The position numbers and the translations under genes were made by a program. The notes under the pieces were generated by a model. It worked only from the letters and a program-made list of their open reading frames with translations, had not been told where the DNA came from and did no database searches. A stretch of 64,000 bases of DNA from Micrococcaceae bacterium Sec5.8 (GTDB lineage Bacteria; Actinomycetota; Actinomycetes; Actinomycetales; Micrococcaceae), in the NCBI GenBank assembly GCA_039636775.1, contig CP143429.1, forward strand, positions 2,294,001 through 2,358,000, read 5' to 3'. Below, in pieces: positions 9,145 through 18,086 of this stretch (within the stretch, counting starts at the first letter, position 1; each line of letters starts with the position of its first letter).

Positions 9145-10550
9145 GCGCCCTCCGCGGCGGCGCTCTGCAGGTCAGGGTCGACGGCGACGGCCCGGTACTC
9201 CTCGTTCAGGGCGACGGCGGGGTCATTCCAGCCGCGTCCCAGCCGTTCAGCTGCCCGGACACCGGAGAGGGCGCCGTCCTCGTGGAAACCCCAGCCGTGG
9301 TAGGCACCGGCGAAGGCCAGCCGGTCATCGCCCAGGGCCAGGATCTTTTCCTGCGCGCGGAGCGAGTCCGGCGTGTACTGCGGGTGTTCGTAGACCATCC
9401 GGTCCAATACGGCGGTGTCCGCGATGAGCTCGGATTCGCCCAGGCTGACGATGTAGCGTCCGCCGTCCGCGGGGTCCAGCCGCTGCAGCCGGGTCATGTC
9501 GTAACTGACCAGGACCTTGTCGGGGCGGGCGTCGCAGGAGGGCAACCGGTAATTCCAGGAGGCCTTGGCGTTGTCGCTGGCGGGCAGCACGGCGGCGTCG
9601 CGGTGGAACACGGTGTGGTTGACCGAGTAGGGCATGCCGGCCAGGGCGGCCTGCTCCGCGTCCGAGGCTTCGGTGAGCATGGCCAGCGCCTGGGCCGGGT
9701 GGGTGGCGATCACGACGGCGTCGAACGCCTCGGTGCGGAAACCGCCGTCGGCGCTCCCATACGTCAGTTCCACGCCGTCCGCGTGGCGTCGCACTCCGGT
9801 GACCGGGCTGGCGAGGCGGATGTCCGGCAGCGTGGCGGCGAGCTTGTCCACGTAGCTGCGTGAGCCGCCGGTGACGGTGCGCCACTGCGGGGAACCGGAG
9901 ACTCCGAGCAGCCCGTGATGGCCCAGGAAGGTGAAGAGGTACCGGGCCGGGTAGGCGAGCGCCGTGGTCGGGTCGCAGGACCAGACGGCGCTCACGATCG
10001 GGGTCATGAAGTGCGAGATGAAGTAGGTGCTGAACTTCTCCCGGGTGAGGAACTGGCCCAGGGTCAGCTCCGCCTCCCCTGTGCTTTCCCCGGCGGGGGG
10101 ACCCCCGGCCAGCAAGGCGCGGGCCTTGCGGTAGAAGCGCATCACTTCCAGCAGCATCAGCAGGTAGCGTCCGCGCAGCAGGGTGGCCGGGCCGGGAAGG
10201 ATGCCCCGGCCCTTGGCCCGGGCGCCGGCGTATTCCAGCCCGCAGCCGTCGCAGCGGACGGACATGGACATCTCTGAGTCCTGGGTTTCGATGCCCAGCT
10301 CGGCGAAGAGCCGCAGCAGCGTGGGGTAGGTCCGTTCGTTGTGGACGATGAAGCCGGTGTCGATCCGGAGATCCGGGCCGCCGGCCTGCGGGACATCGTG
10401 GGTGTGGGCATGGCCGCCCAGCCGGGAATCCGCTTCGAAGAGGGTAACGGTGTCCTGCCGGTTCAGCACGTACGCGGCGGTGAGTCCTGCCACCCCGCTG
10501 CCGATCACGGCTACTCGCCGGCCCTGCGGAATCCCTGCTGCGTCTGACAC
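9141..10550 (-). CDS. FAD-dependent oxidoreductase, amine-oxidase fold (COG2907 type)
   Basis: This 469-residue flavoprotein has an N-terminal Rossmann FAD-binding motif (VIGSGVAGLTAAYVL, about residues 15-29) followed by FEADSRLGGHAHT. Near the end, AGAYHGWGFHEDGALSGV is the second FAD-contacting region of the amine-oxidase superfamily. It probably oxidises or reduces a lipid or polyene substrate together with the DUF1365 and Cfa-type proteins. The GTG start at 10550 has AGGAG 7 nt upstream. It is the first gene of the four-gene operon, 185 bp from the start of a divergent LysR regulator, its likely controller. Confidence 0.88.
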   Translation of the reverse strand: MSDAAGIPQGRRVAVIGSGVAGLTAAYVLNRQDTVTLFEADSRLGGHAHTHDVPQAGGPDLRIDTGFIVHNERTYPTLLRLFAELGIETQDSEMSMSVRCDGCGLEYAGARAKGRGILPGPATLLRGRYLLMLLEVMRFYRKARALLAGGPPAGESTGEAELTLGQFLTREKFSTYFISHFMTPIVSAVWSCDPTTALAYPARYLFTFLGHHGLLGVSGSPQWRTVTGGSRSYVDKLAATLPDIRLASPVTGVRRHADGVELTYGSADGGFRTEAFDAVVIATHPAQALAMLTEASDAEQAALAGMPYSVNHTVFHRDAAVLPASDNAKASWNYRLPSCDARPDKVLVSYDMTRLQRLDPADGGRYIVSLGESELIADTAVLDRMVYEHPQYTPDSLRAQEKILALGDDRLAFAGAYHGWGFHEDGALSGVRAAERLGRGWNDPAVALNEEYRAVAVDPDLQSAAAEGA

Positions 10551-10735
10551 TGATCTGCTCCTGTTGACTGGTCCATCGATTGCCCCGGTGGTGACGGCGG
10601 AATCATCTTATGGACAATTCGTCGCCGGGCACCCAACGGATGTGTGCGACTTTCCAGCGTTCCGTACGAGTCCAATGTGCCAGAATGAAGCGGGATTGCG
10701 GTCCCGCCTCACCGGAACCTGCGAAGGGCAGCCCC

Positions 10736-11647
10736 TTGATCAACCCCGTTCACCTGCGGACCCTTGTCGAAGTGACCCGGCTGGGCTCCTTCGCAGCGGC
10801 CGCCGCCCGGCTCGGGTATACGGCGTCGGCGGTGTCCCAGCAGATGTCCGCCCTGGAACGGGACACCGGCGTCGAACTGTTCCTGCGCTCGGCCCGCAGC
10901 ATCCAGCCCACCGAGGCCGCCCAGGTCATGACCCGGCATGCGGCGAAGGTCCTCACCGACATCGAGGCGCTGATGGCGGCGGCGTCCCGCACCGCAGACA
11001 CCACCCGGCAGGAACTCAGGCTGGGGATCTTCCCCAGCCTGGCCACGTACGTCTTGCCGCGGATCCTGGCGAACCCGGCCTGGAAGAAACTCGGCATCGA
11101 TCTGCGGGTCTCGGTCGCGGAGCCGGCCCAGACCATTGCGGGCCTGCGCACGGGCGGCGAACTCGACGTCGCGCTGGTCTACCAGGTGGGGCAGTCCGGC
11201 CTCGCCTGGCCGCACACCGTGAACAGGCAGTGGATCGGCGACGACGACTTCCGGGTGGTGCTGCCGGCCGCCTGGGGCATCGGCACCGATTCCAAGGTCG
11301 CTGCGGACCACCTCTCGGACATGCCGTGGATTGTGCACCATCCCGGCACATCCGATGCCACGGTGATCGAGCGGCTCTTTGCCAGCTGCAACCTCCATCC
11401 CCGGGTGGTGGCGTACAGCGATGACTTCCACGCGAGCCTGGAGATGGCGGCGGCCGGGCTGGGCGCGGCACTGGTTCCGGAGCTGGCCCTGCACCACCGC
11501 CCCGCCGGGGTGGTGGTGCTGGACGTTCCCGAGATCCGGCTGGCCCGCAACGTCTTTGCCCTGCTGATCAACGAAAAGCAGACCGCCCAGGTTCAGCTCT
11601 TCCTGGACTTGCTCGCGGATACGTTCAGTTCCCGCGGGGCCGTTTAA
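10736..11647 (+). CDS. LysR-family transcriptional regulator
   Basis: This LysR-type regulator has a winged helix-turn-helix in residues 1-60 (LRTLVEV, GSFAAAAARLGYTASAVSQQ) and a ligand-binding domain behind it. I chose TTG at 10736: it has GAAGGG 8 nt upstream and gives 303 residues with the canonical two or three residues before the first helix. In-frame ATGs at 10685 and 10610 would add an atypical Cys-rich extension. It is divergent from the FAD-oxidoreductase/cfa operon and overlaps the 3' end of the convergent aldehyde dehydrogenase gene by 23 bp. The effector is unknown; control of the divergent operon is inferred from position. Confidence 0.88.
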   Translation: MINPVHLRTLVEVTRLGSFAAAAARLGYTASAVSQQMSALERDTGVELFLRSARSIQPTEAAQVMTRHAAKVLTDIEALMAAASRTADTTRQELRLGIFPSLATYVLPRILANPAWKKLGIDLRVSVAEPAQTIAGLRTGGELDVALVYQVGQSGLAWPHTVNRQWIGDDDFRVVLPAAWGIGTDSKVAADHLSDMPWIVHHPGTSDATVIERLFASCNLHPRVVAYSDDFHASLEMAAAGLGAALVPELALHHRPAGVVVLDVPEIRLARNVFALLINEKQTAQVQLFLDLLADTFSSRGAV

Positions 11648-13043
11648 AGAGTCCGTGGAGAAGTCCGGTCCCCATCCCGGTGAGCGCGTTAATGAGCCGG
11701 TGCTTGGTCCGGGTGTAAGGCGGGTAGATCAGTGCCAGCGTGTCCGGCCGCTGGGGTTTGGCCAGGGTGGAGCGTTCATGGGAGAAGGTCCGCACGGAGT
11801 GTTCCCCGTGGTAGGCGCCCATGCCGCTGCCGCCGACCCCGCCGAAGGGCAGCCCGGGAACCATGAGGTGCGCCGCGGGGACGTCGAAGCACAGGGCCCC
11901 CGAGGACGTCCTCTCGGCGAACGCCCGGCGGGTAGCGGCGTCGCTGCTGAACACGTAGAGCGCCAGGGGCTTGGCGCCGTCGTTGATCCTCCGGATGGCT
12001 TCCTCGCGCCCCGCGACAGGAACCAGCGGGAGCAGCGGACCGAAGATCTCCTCCCCCATCACCGTGTCCCCGGGGGCGGGACGGAGCAGGGTCGGCGCGA
12101 AGTGGCGGGTGGCGGCGTCCCGTTCCCCGCCGTGGACGACGGTGCTGCCGTCAGCGAGGCCCGCGAGCCGGGCGAAGTGCTGGTCGTTGATGATCCTGCC
12201 GTAGGACTCACTGCGGGCCGAGTCCGGGCCGAAGAGCGCCGCGATGGCCGTGACCAGCTCGCGCTGCAGCGGAACCAGCACGTCCTCGGTGGCGAGGATG
12301 TAGTCCGGCGCCACGCACGTCTGCCCGGCGTTCAGGAACCGGCCCCACGCGATCCGTTTGGCCGCGTTGGCCAGGTCCGTGGAGGAGTCGACATAGGCCG
12401 GGGACTTGCCGCCCAGTTCCAGGGTTACCGGCGTCAGGTGCTCCGCCGCCGCGCGCAGCACCACCTTGGCGGCGGCTTCCCCGCCGGTGAAGAAGATGTG
12501 GTCGAAGGGCATCGCCAGCAGTGCTGTGGTCTCCGGGATGCCGCCCTCGACGACCTCTGCCGCGCCGGGCAGGTACTCCGGAATCCAGCGTGCCAGGGCG
12601 GCCGAGGTGGCCGGGGCGTGTTCGCTGGGCTTGAGCACCACGGTGTTGCCGGCGGCGAGGGCGCCGGCAAGGGGAGCGAGCAGCAATTGCAACGGGTAGT
12701 TCCAGGGACCGATCACCAGCACCACCCCCAGCGGGGTCAGCTCGGTCCAGGCTTTGGCGGGCCGGACGGCGAGCGGCACGGGGACGGGACGGGGACGCAG
12801 CCAGCCTTCAAGGTGCTTTTGCAGGTGAGCGGTCTCGGCGTCAACGAATCCGATCTCCGTCAGGAGCGCCTCGGTGGGGTGTTTGCCGAGATCGCTTGCC
12901 AGCGCCTCGGTGAATTCGGTGCGCCGCTCCGCCAGCATGCGGCGCAGGCTGGCGAGCTGCTCGAGCCGCCAGGCCAGCGGCCGGGTGGCTCCGCTGTTGT
13001 AAAGTTCACGGGCGCGGACGACGGCGGGGGCAACAGTTTGCAT
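11625..13043 (-). CDS. Aldehyde dehydrogenase family protein
   Basis: This NAD(P)-dependent aldehyde dehydrogenase has 472 residues. The catalytic cysteine is in NAGQTCVAPDY, the general-base glutamate in VTLELGGKSPAYVD, and the cofactor-binding WNYPLQL motif comes earlier. The C-terminal basic, hydrophobic tail and overall length resemble the class 3 / fatty-aldehyde-type ALDHs rather than betaine aldehyde dehydrogenase. The substrate is not determinable. The minus-strand hexamer TAGATT lies 6 nt before the ATG, suggesting a leaderless mRNA. The divergent BCCT transporter starts only 51 bp away, so both promoters share this short gap. Confidence 0.92.
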   Translation of the reverse strand: MQTVAPAVVRARELYNSGATRPLAWRLEQLASLRRMLAERRTEFTEALASDLGKHPTEALLTEIGFVDAETAHLQKHLEGWLRPRPVPVPLAVRPAKAWTELTPLGVVLVIGPWNYPLQLLLAPLAGALAAGNTVVLKPSEHAPATSAALARWIPEYLPGAAEVVEGGIPETTALLAMPFDHIFFTGGEAAAKVVLRAAAEHLTPVTLELGGKSPAYVDSSTDLANAAKRIAWGRFLNAGQTCVAPDYILATEDVLVPLQRELVTAIAALFGPDSARSESYGRIINDQHFARLAGLADGSTVVHGGERDAATRHFAPTLLRPAPGDTVMGEEIFGPLLPLVPVAGREEAIRRINDGAKPLALYVFSSDAATRRAFAERTSSGALCFDVPAAHLMVPGLPFGGVGGSGMGAYHGEHSVRTFSHERSTLAKPQRPDTLALIYPPYTRTKHRLINALTGMGTGLLHGLFKRPRGN

Positions 13044-13049
13044 CCGCTT

Positions 13050-13055
13050 AATCTA
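13050..13055 (-). promoter_or_regulatory. -10 hexamer TAGATT, leaderless aldehyde dehydrogenase mRNA
   Basis: TAGATT ends 6 nt before the ATG at 13043 and no Shine-Dalgarno sequence is present, so transcription probably starts at the start codon. Confidence 0.5.
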
Positions 13056-13082
13056 CCCCTGCACTACTGCGCCCGGGCCGCG

Positions 13083-13088
13083 TAGCCT
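13083..13088 (+). promoter_or_regulatory. -10 hexamer TAGCCT, leaderless BCCT transporter mRNA
   Basis: TAGCCT ends 6 nt before the ATG at 13095; no ribosome binding site is visible. It faces the divergent aldehyde dehydrogenase promoter across about 30 bp. Confidence 0.5.
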
Positions 13089-13094
13089 TGATGA

Positions 13095-14990
13095 ATGGCT
13101 GAACAAACGAAACCCCGCATCGTTGAACCCTGGGTCTTCTGGCCTGCCGCCGGGGCGGTGACGCTGTTCGCGGCGTTCGCGCTGCTGGCCCCCGCAGCCG
13201 CCGAAGCGATGTTTGGTGCCATTCAGGCCACCATCGTGAATTCTTTTAACTGGTACTACGTCCTGATTACGAGCTTCTTCGTGGCGTTCAGCCTCTTTCT
13301 CGGGTTCAGCCGTTTCGGTGACATCAAACTGGGCCATGACGACGACGAACCCGAGTTCTCGCTGATGGCCTGGTTCGCCCTGCTTTTTGCCGCCGGGATG
13401 GGGATTGGGCTGGTGTTTTACGGTGTCGGGGAGCCGCTCAGCCACTTCGCCAATCCGCGTCCGGGTGTCTCGGGAACTCCCGCGCAGCTCGCGCAGCAGG
13501 CGCTCAGCCAGACGTATCTGCACTGGGGTGTGCACGCTTGGTCCATTTACGTGGTGATCGGACTCTCGCTTGCCTACGCCATCCACCGGCGTAAACGGCC
13601 CGTATCCATCCGCTGGGCCCTTGAACCGCTTCTGGGCAAACGCGTACGGGGCAGTTGGGGCAACGTGATCGACGTCGTCGCCCTTGTCGGCACGCTCTTT
13701 GGCGTGGCCACGTCGCTGGGCCTGGGCGTCCTGCAAATCAGCGCCGGCCTGGAGAGCATCAACCTGCTGCAGCCCAGCCAGGGATCAGAGATCATCATCA
13801 TCCTCGTGATTTCCTTTTTTGTGCTGCTGTCCGTCCTCTCCGGAGTCACGAAGGGCATGAAATGGCTTTCCAGCATCAACCTGGTGCTCGCCGGGATGCT
13901 GGTGCTGTACCTGCTGGTCTTCGGACCGTCCACCTTCCTGCTCCGCGAATTCGTGCAGTCCCTGGGTGCTTACATCCAAAACTTTGTGTCGCTCTCGTTC
14001 AACGTCAACGCCTTCAGCGGAGATGCCGGCGAAGCCTGGCAAGCCTCCTGGACTTCGTTCTACTGGGGCTGGTGGATCTCCTGGGCCCCGTTTGTGGGCA
14101 TCTTCATCGCACGGATCTCCCGCGGCCGGACGGTGCGCCAGTTCGTGGCAGGCGTCATCCTGGTGCCCACCCTGATAGGCGTCCTGTGGTTCAGCGTCCT
14201 CGGCGGTACAGCCCTGGCCGTGCAACTCAGCGGGAGCGGCAACCTCCTGGAGCCCGACGGCAGCGTCAACGTTTCCAGTGCGTTGTTCAGCATGCTCTCC
14301 TACGTGCCGGGCACCCCGGTGCTGACCGTCGGCGTGATCCTGCTGATCTCCATTTTCTTCATCACCTCCTCGGATTCCGGCGCCCTCGTGATGGGCATGA
14401 TCGCCACCGGCGGCCAGGTCAACCCGAAGAAGCGGGTGCGGACCTTCTTTGTCTTCATCACCGCCGTACTGGCCATTGCGCTGCTGCTCTCCGGCGGCCT
14501 GGTGGCGCTTCAGACGGCTGCGATTATTATCGCCCTGCCGTTCAGCGTTGTGATGCTGTTGATCTGCTGGGCCACGATCATCGCGTTCAACAGGGAGCGC
14601 CGCGCTTACGAGCGCGCCCGGCGCGCCCAGTTGGTCGATCACATCGGCGATTTCTACGGCTTGGAGGTCGAGGAACTCGCCGACCGCGGCATCCTTCTCG
14701 GCAGTCCACGCTGGATGCAGATGCTCCGCCGCCGGGGCACGCAGGCCGGAGCCGGGGTGCCGGAGGAGATCATGCCGAGCCCCGAGCCCTCCACCGCAGC
14801 GGTGGATACCCTCATGGCTGTCGGGCAAAGGCCCCGGCACGTATCCGAGCGTGCGCTGGAAGCCGAGAACACCGGGGCGGACGGAGTGCTGCTCGCCGAC
14901 GTCGACGGCCTCGTCGAGCATGATCCCCGGGCCTCCCTGGATGTCCAGGACGTCCCGGATCGCGGCGACGCAACGCCGAGCCGCTGGTGA
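13095..14990 (+). CDS. BCCT-family transporter (betaine/carnitine/choline type)
   Basis: This is a secondary transporter for quaternary-ammonium compatible solutes (glycine betaine, choline or similar), probably sodium- or proton-coupled. The 631-residue sequence shows the expected twelve or so membrane segments and family signatures: GMGIGLVFYGVGEP near residue 97, the HWGVHAWSIY region, and YWGWWISWAPFVGIFIARIS near 330, which includes the substrate-contacting tryptophans. A cytoplasmic tail of roughly 130 residues follows the last helix, a part known to sense osmotic stress in BetP. The exact substrate cannot be read from sequence. Confidence 0.93.
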   Translation: MAEQTKPRIVEPWVFWPAAGAVTLFAAFALLAPAAAEAMFGAIQATIVNSFNWYYVLITSFFVAFSLFLGFSRFGDIKLGHDDDEPEFSLMAWFALLFAAGMGIGLVFYGVGEPLSHFANPRPGVSGTPAQLAQQALSQTYLHWGVHAWSIYVVIGLSLAYAIHRRKRPVSIRWALEPLLGKRVRGSWGNVIDVVALVGTLFGVATSLGLGVLQISAGLESINLLQPSQGSEIIIILVISFFVLLSVLSGVTKGMKWLSSINLVLAGMLVLYLLVFGPSTFLLREFVQSLGAYIQNFVSLSFNVNAFSGDAGEAWQASWTSFYWGWWISWAPFVGIFIARISRGRTVRQFVAGVILVPTLIGVLWFSVLGGTALAVQLSGSGNLLEPDGSVNVSSALFSMLSYVPGTPVLTVGVILLISIFFITSSDSGALVMGMIATGGQVNPKKRVRTFFVFITAVLAIALLLSGGLVALQTAAIIIALPFSVVMLLICWATIIAFNRERRAYERARRAQLVDHIGDFYGLEVEELADRGILLGSPRWMQMLRRRGTQAGAGVPEEIMPSPEPSTAAVDTLMAVGQRPRHVSERALEAENTGADGVLLADVDGLVEHDPRASLDVQDVPDRGDATPSRW

Positions 14991-15014
14991 GCTGGCCCGA
15001 CAAAGGACGCCAGA

Positions 15015-15560
15015 ATGCTGGAACGGGCCGGATTTCAGGACTATGTTGAAGGTATGAACAAGGTAGCGAGCAAGCACTTTGGAGAGGTTGAGCTCAACCA
15101 CGGACGGGACCACAACTTCACCGCCCAGCATGAACTGGCCGGTGAACTGGTGGAGCTTGACCTTAACGTCAACGCCCATGACCACTTCGACGAAGCGGCC
15201 ATGCACAAGGTGGACTACCGGCTGCGTTTCCTTCCCGAACTGGTGGATCAGGTCCGCGAAATGATCGCCGAGGAACTCGAACAGGACGGCACCAGCCCGC
15301 AGGAGTACCGGCACTTCCATTGCAACGCCATCAAGGACGTGCACTTGAAGAAGGTCTTCGGCGTCGAGGACAAGAACCAGCTCACCGACGCCGTGTTCCT
15401 CAAGGCCCTCAAGCTGGGGCACGTGGGCATCTTTCCCGGCCAGCCGGAACGCTACTTCGTCCTGGACTTCACGCTCGGCAAACACTTCACGGACGAGATC
15501 CTGGTGGCCTCCGCGGACGAGGACGGCGTCGTGGACGACGAAATTCTCTGGGAGTCCTGA
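15015..15560 (+). CDS. DUF2004-type small acidic protein
   Basis: This is a soluble, acidic 181-residue protein of unknown function that resembles the DUF2004 family. Recognisable stretches include DHNFTAQHELAG, a repeated DLNVNAH-type strand, and YFVLDFTLGKHFTDEIL near the C-terminus. ATG at 15015 is chosen because AAAGGA lies 7 nt upstream; the in-frame ATG at 15054 has its purine run too close. It begins 24 bp after the BCCT gene and may be cotranscribed with it. It has no membrane segment or signal peptide. Confidence 0.75.
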   Translation: MLERAGFQDYVEGMNKVASKHFGEVELNHGRDHNFTAQHELAGELVELDLNVNAHDHFDEAAMHKVDYRLRFLPELVDQVREMIAEELEQDGTSPQEYRHFHCNAIKDVHLKKVFGVEDKNQLTDAVFLKALKLGHVGIFPGQPERYFVLDFTLGKHFTDEILVASADEDGVVDDEILWES

Positions 15561-15604
15561 CTCGACTGCACCATAACGGCCCCTTTTGAGCGGTGAAAAC
15601 GTAC

Positions 15605-15645
15605 GACGCCGGCCGGTCACCCGTGAGGGGTGGCCGGCCGGCGTC
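15605..15645 (-). terminator. Bidirectional terminator between the DUF2004 gene and metE
   Basis: An 18-bp inverted repeat with one imperfect pair (arms 15605-15622 and 15628-15645, loop GTGAG) lies between two convergent genes. On the minus strand it is followed by a short T-run (GTTTTC), so it mainly serves metF-metE. Confidence 0.75.
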
Positions 15646-15678
15646 CTTGGTTCAGTCGGAAATCAGTCCAGCGGGGGG

Positions 15679-18039
15679 CTACTTGGCCGCTTCGAGCAGT
15701 CCGGCGCGGACTGTCCGGGTGGCCGCGACCAGGTTGCGCAGCGACTCCTCGGTTTCGGCGTAGCCGCGGGTTTTCAGGCCGCAGTCCGGGTTGACCCAGA
15801 GCTGGCGGGCCGGAACGTGCCTGACGGCGGTACCCAGCAGGTCGGTGACTTCCTGCTCCCCCGGCACCCGCGGCGAGTGGATGTCGTACACGCCCGGACC
15901 CACGCCGCGGCCGAAGCCGTGGGATTCGAGGTCGTGGACCACTTCCATGCGGGAGCGGGCCGCCTCGATCGAGGTGACGTCGGCGTCGAGGCCGTCGATG
16001 GCGTCGATGATGGCGCCAAACTCGGAGTAGCACAGGTGCGTGTGGACCTGCGTGGCGTCCCCGGCGCCGGCGGTGGCGAGGCGGAAGGCCTTTACCGACC
16101 AGTCCAGGTACGCGGCCTGGCCGGCCGTGCGCAGCGGCAGGAGCTCGCGCAGCGCGGGCTCGTCCACCTGGATGATTTTGATGCCGGCCGCTTCGAGGTC
16201 TGCGATTTCGTCGCGGAGGGCCAGGGCCACCTGGTTGGCGGTCTCGCCGAGCGGCTGGTCGTCGCGGACAAAGGACCAGGCGAGGATGGTGACCGGGCCG
16301 GTGAGCATGCCCTTCATCGGCTTGTTCGTCAGGGACTGCGCGTACCGGGCCCATTCCACCGTGATGGGAGCGCGGCGGGTGACGTCGCCCCACAGGATCG
16401 AGGGGCGGGTGCACCGGGAGCCATAAGACTGGACCCAGCCGTGCACGGTCACATCGAAGCCTTCAAGGTTCTCCGCGAAGTACTGGACCATGTCGTTGCG
16501 CTCGGGCTCGCCGTGGACCAGGACGTCGAAGCCGAGCTCTTCCTGCAGCTGCACCACGCGCTGGATCTCCTCCTTCATGAGCTGTTCGTACTGCCCGGCG
16601 CTGAGCTCGCCCTTGTGGGCGCGGGCCCGGGCAGAGCGGATCTCAGCGGTCTGCGGGAACGAGCCGATGGTGGTGGTCGGCAGCGGCGGCAGGTGCAGGG
16701 CCGCGGCCTGTGCGGCTGCACGGACGCCATAAGCGGAGCGGGTGAAGTCGGCACCGGTCAGGGCGTTGATCCGGGTGCGGACCTCGGTCCGGCGGACACC
16801 GTCGGCCGCGGCGCGGCCGGCGATGATGCGGGTGGCCTCGTCGATGGCCGGCTGGACATCCCGTGGTGGGAGACCGGTGGCCGGGTCGGCCAGCAGGCCG
16901 GCAAGGGTGACCACCTCACGGACTTTCTGGTCGGCGAAGGCGAGCCAGCTGCGCAGCTGCGCGGGCAACTGGACTTCCTCATCGACGTCGTGCGGGACGT
17001 GCGCGGTGGTGGTGGAGGTGCTGACGGCCAGCCTGGCAACGGAGGCCGTCAGTTCCGCGATCTTTGCCGCGGAGGCGGCGAGATCGTTGCGCCAGATGTT
17101 GTGGCCGTCCACGACGCCGGCGACGAGGGTCTTGTTGCCCAGGGCGGCGAGGGCCGCCGCGGAGGGGACGGCGCCTTTGAAGACGTCCACGTGCAGGGCG
17201 TCGATGCCGGTGGCGGCGAGGGTGCCGAGCTGGCCGTCGAGCGCACCGTACGGGGTGGAGACGAACAGCTGCGGGCGGTGCGTGGCGGCGGCAAGCACCT
17301 CGTAGGAGCGGGCGACGGCGGCCTGGACCGCGTCAGGCGCGGCGTCCTGGTCCACCACGAGGGCGGGCTCGTCGAGCTGGACCCAGCTCGCGCCGGCGGC
17401 GGCAAGCCTTCCCAGCAGGGCCGTGTAGACCGGCAGGACGTCCTCGAGCCGGGACAGCGGGCTGAAGCCGTCCGGGGCGTCGTCGGAGGCCTTGCTCAGC
17501 AACAGGAAAGTGACCGGGCCGACGATGTACGGGCGGGTGTGGACGCCGTTGGCGAGGGCGTAGGCAAACTCTTCGACGATCCGGGTGCAGGTCAGGGAGA
17601 AGTTCGTTTCCGGGCCAATTTCGGGGACGAGGTAGTGGTAGTTGGTGTCAAACCACTTGGTCATTTCCAGCGGCTGCTGGTCGGTGGTGCCGCGGGCGAG
17701 CGTGAAGTAGCCGTCGAGGTCCAGCTGGCCGTGGGCGTTGAGGAGGTTGCCGAACCGGGCGGGAACGGCGCCGAGGTGGGCGGCGGCGTCGAGCACCTGG
17801 TCGTAATACGAGAACGTGCCGGGGATGGCGGCTGGCTCCGTGAGGCCCAGGTTCGTCAGGCGCCGGGCGGTACCGAGCTGAATGTCCTTGGCGGCGGCGT
17901 CGAGGGCCGCGGCATCGATGGTGCCGGTCCAGTAGGCTTCGACGGCCTTCTTCAGTTCCCGGCGCCGGCCGATGCGCGGGTAGCCCAGGATCGAGGCAGC
18001 CGGGAACGGAATGGGGGTAAGGGTGTTCGTGATGGTCAT
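15679..18039 (-). CDS. metE: Cobalamin-independent methionine synthase MetE
   Basis: MetE transfers the methyl group of 5-methyltetrahydropteroyltri-glutamate to homocysteine. It is full length at 786 residues with two homologous barrels. In the C-terminal barrel the zinc ligands are visible in HTHLCYSEF and in WVNPDCGLKTRGY. The ATG has AGGA 6 nt upstream. It follows metF by 47 bp, so methylfolate supply and use are cotranscribed. Regulation is probably through the long metF leader; there is no separate leader or cobalamin riboswitch directly before metE. Confidence 0.97.
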   Translation of the reverse strand: MTITNTLTPIPFPAASILGYPRIGRRRELKKAVEAYWTGTIDAAALDAAAKDIQLGTARRLTNLGLTEPAAIPGTFSYYDQVLDAAAHLGAVPARFGNLLNAHGQLDLDGYFTLARGTTDQQPLEMTKWFDTNYHYLVPEIGPETNFSLTCTRIVEEFAYALANGVHTRPYIVGPVTFLLLSKASDDAPDGFSPLSRLEDVLPVYTALLGRLAAAGASWVQLDEPALVVDQDAAPDAVQAAVARSYEVLAAATHRPQLFVSTPYGALDGQLGTLAATGIDALHVDVFKGAVPSAAALAALGNKTLVAGVVDGHNIWRNDLAASAAKIAELTASVARLAVSTSTTTAHVPHDVDEEVQLPAQLRSWLAFADQKVREVVTLAGLLADPATGLPPRDVQPAIDEATRIIAGRAAADGVRRTEVRTRINALTGADFTRSAYGVRAAAQAAALHLPPLPTTTIGSFPQTAEIRSARARAHKGELSAGQYEQLMKEEIQRVVQLQEELGFDVLVHGEPERNDMVQYFAENLEGFDVTVHGWVQSYGSRCTRPSILWGDVTRRAPITVEWARYAQSLTNKPMKGMLTGPVTILAWSFVRDDQPLGETANQVALALRDEIADLEAAGIKIIQVDEPALRELLPLRTAGQAAYLDWSVKAFRLATAGAGDATQVHTHLCYSEFGAIIDAIDGLDADVTSIEAARSRMEVVHDLESHGFGRGVGPGVYDIHSPRVPGEQEVTDLLGTAVRHVPARQLWVNPDCGLKTRGYAETEESLRNLVAATRTVRAGLLEAAK

Positions 18040-18086
18040 AAGAAGTCCTAAAAAATTGGTGGTGTGGTGCGGAGGAGGAGTGCTGG

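Noticed and set aside
10610..10735. Upstream starts for the LysR regulator
   Set aside because: ATGs at 10610 and 10685 add a Cys/Arg-rich extension before the first HTH helix and lack ribosome binding sites; the TTG at 10736 is better placed.
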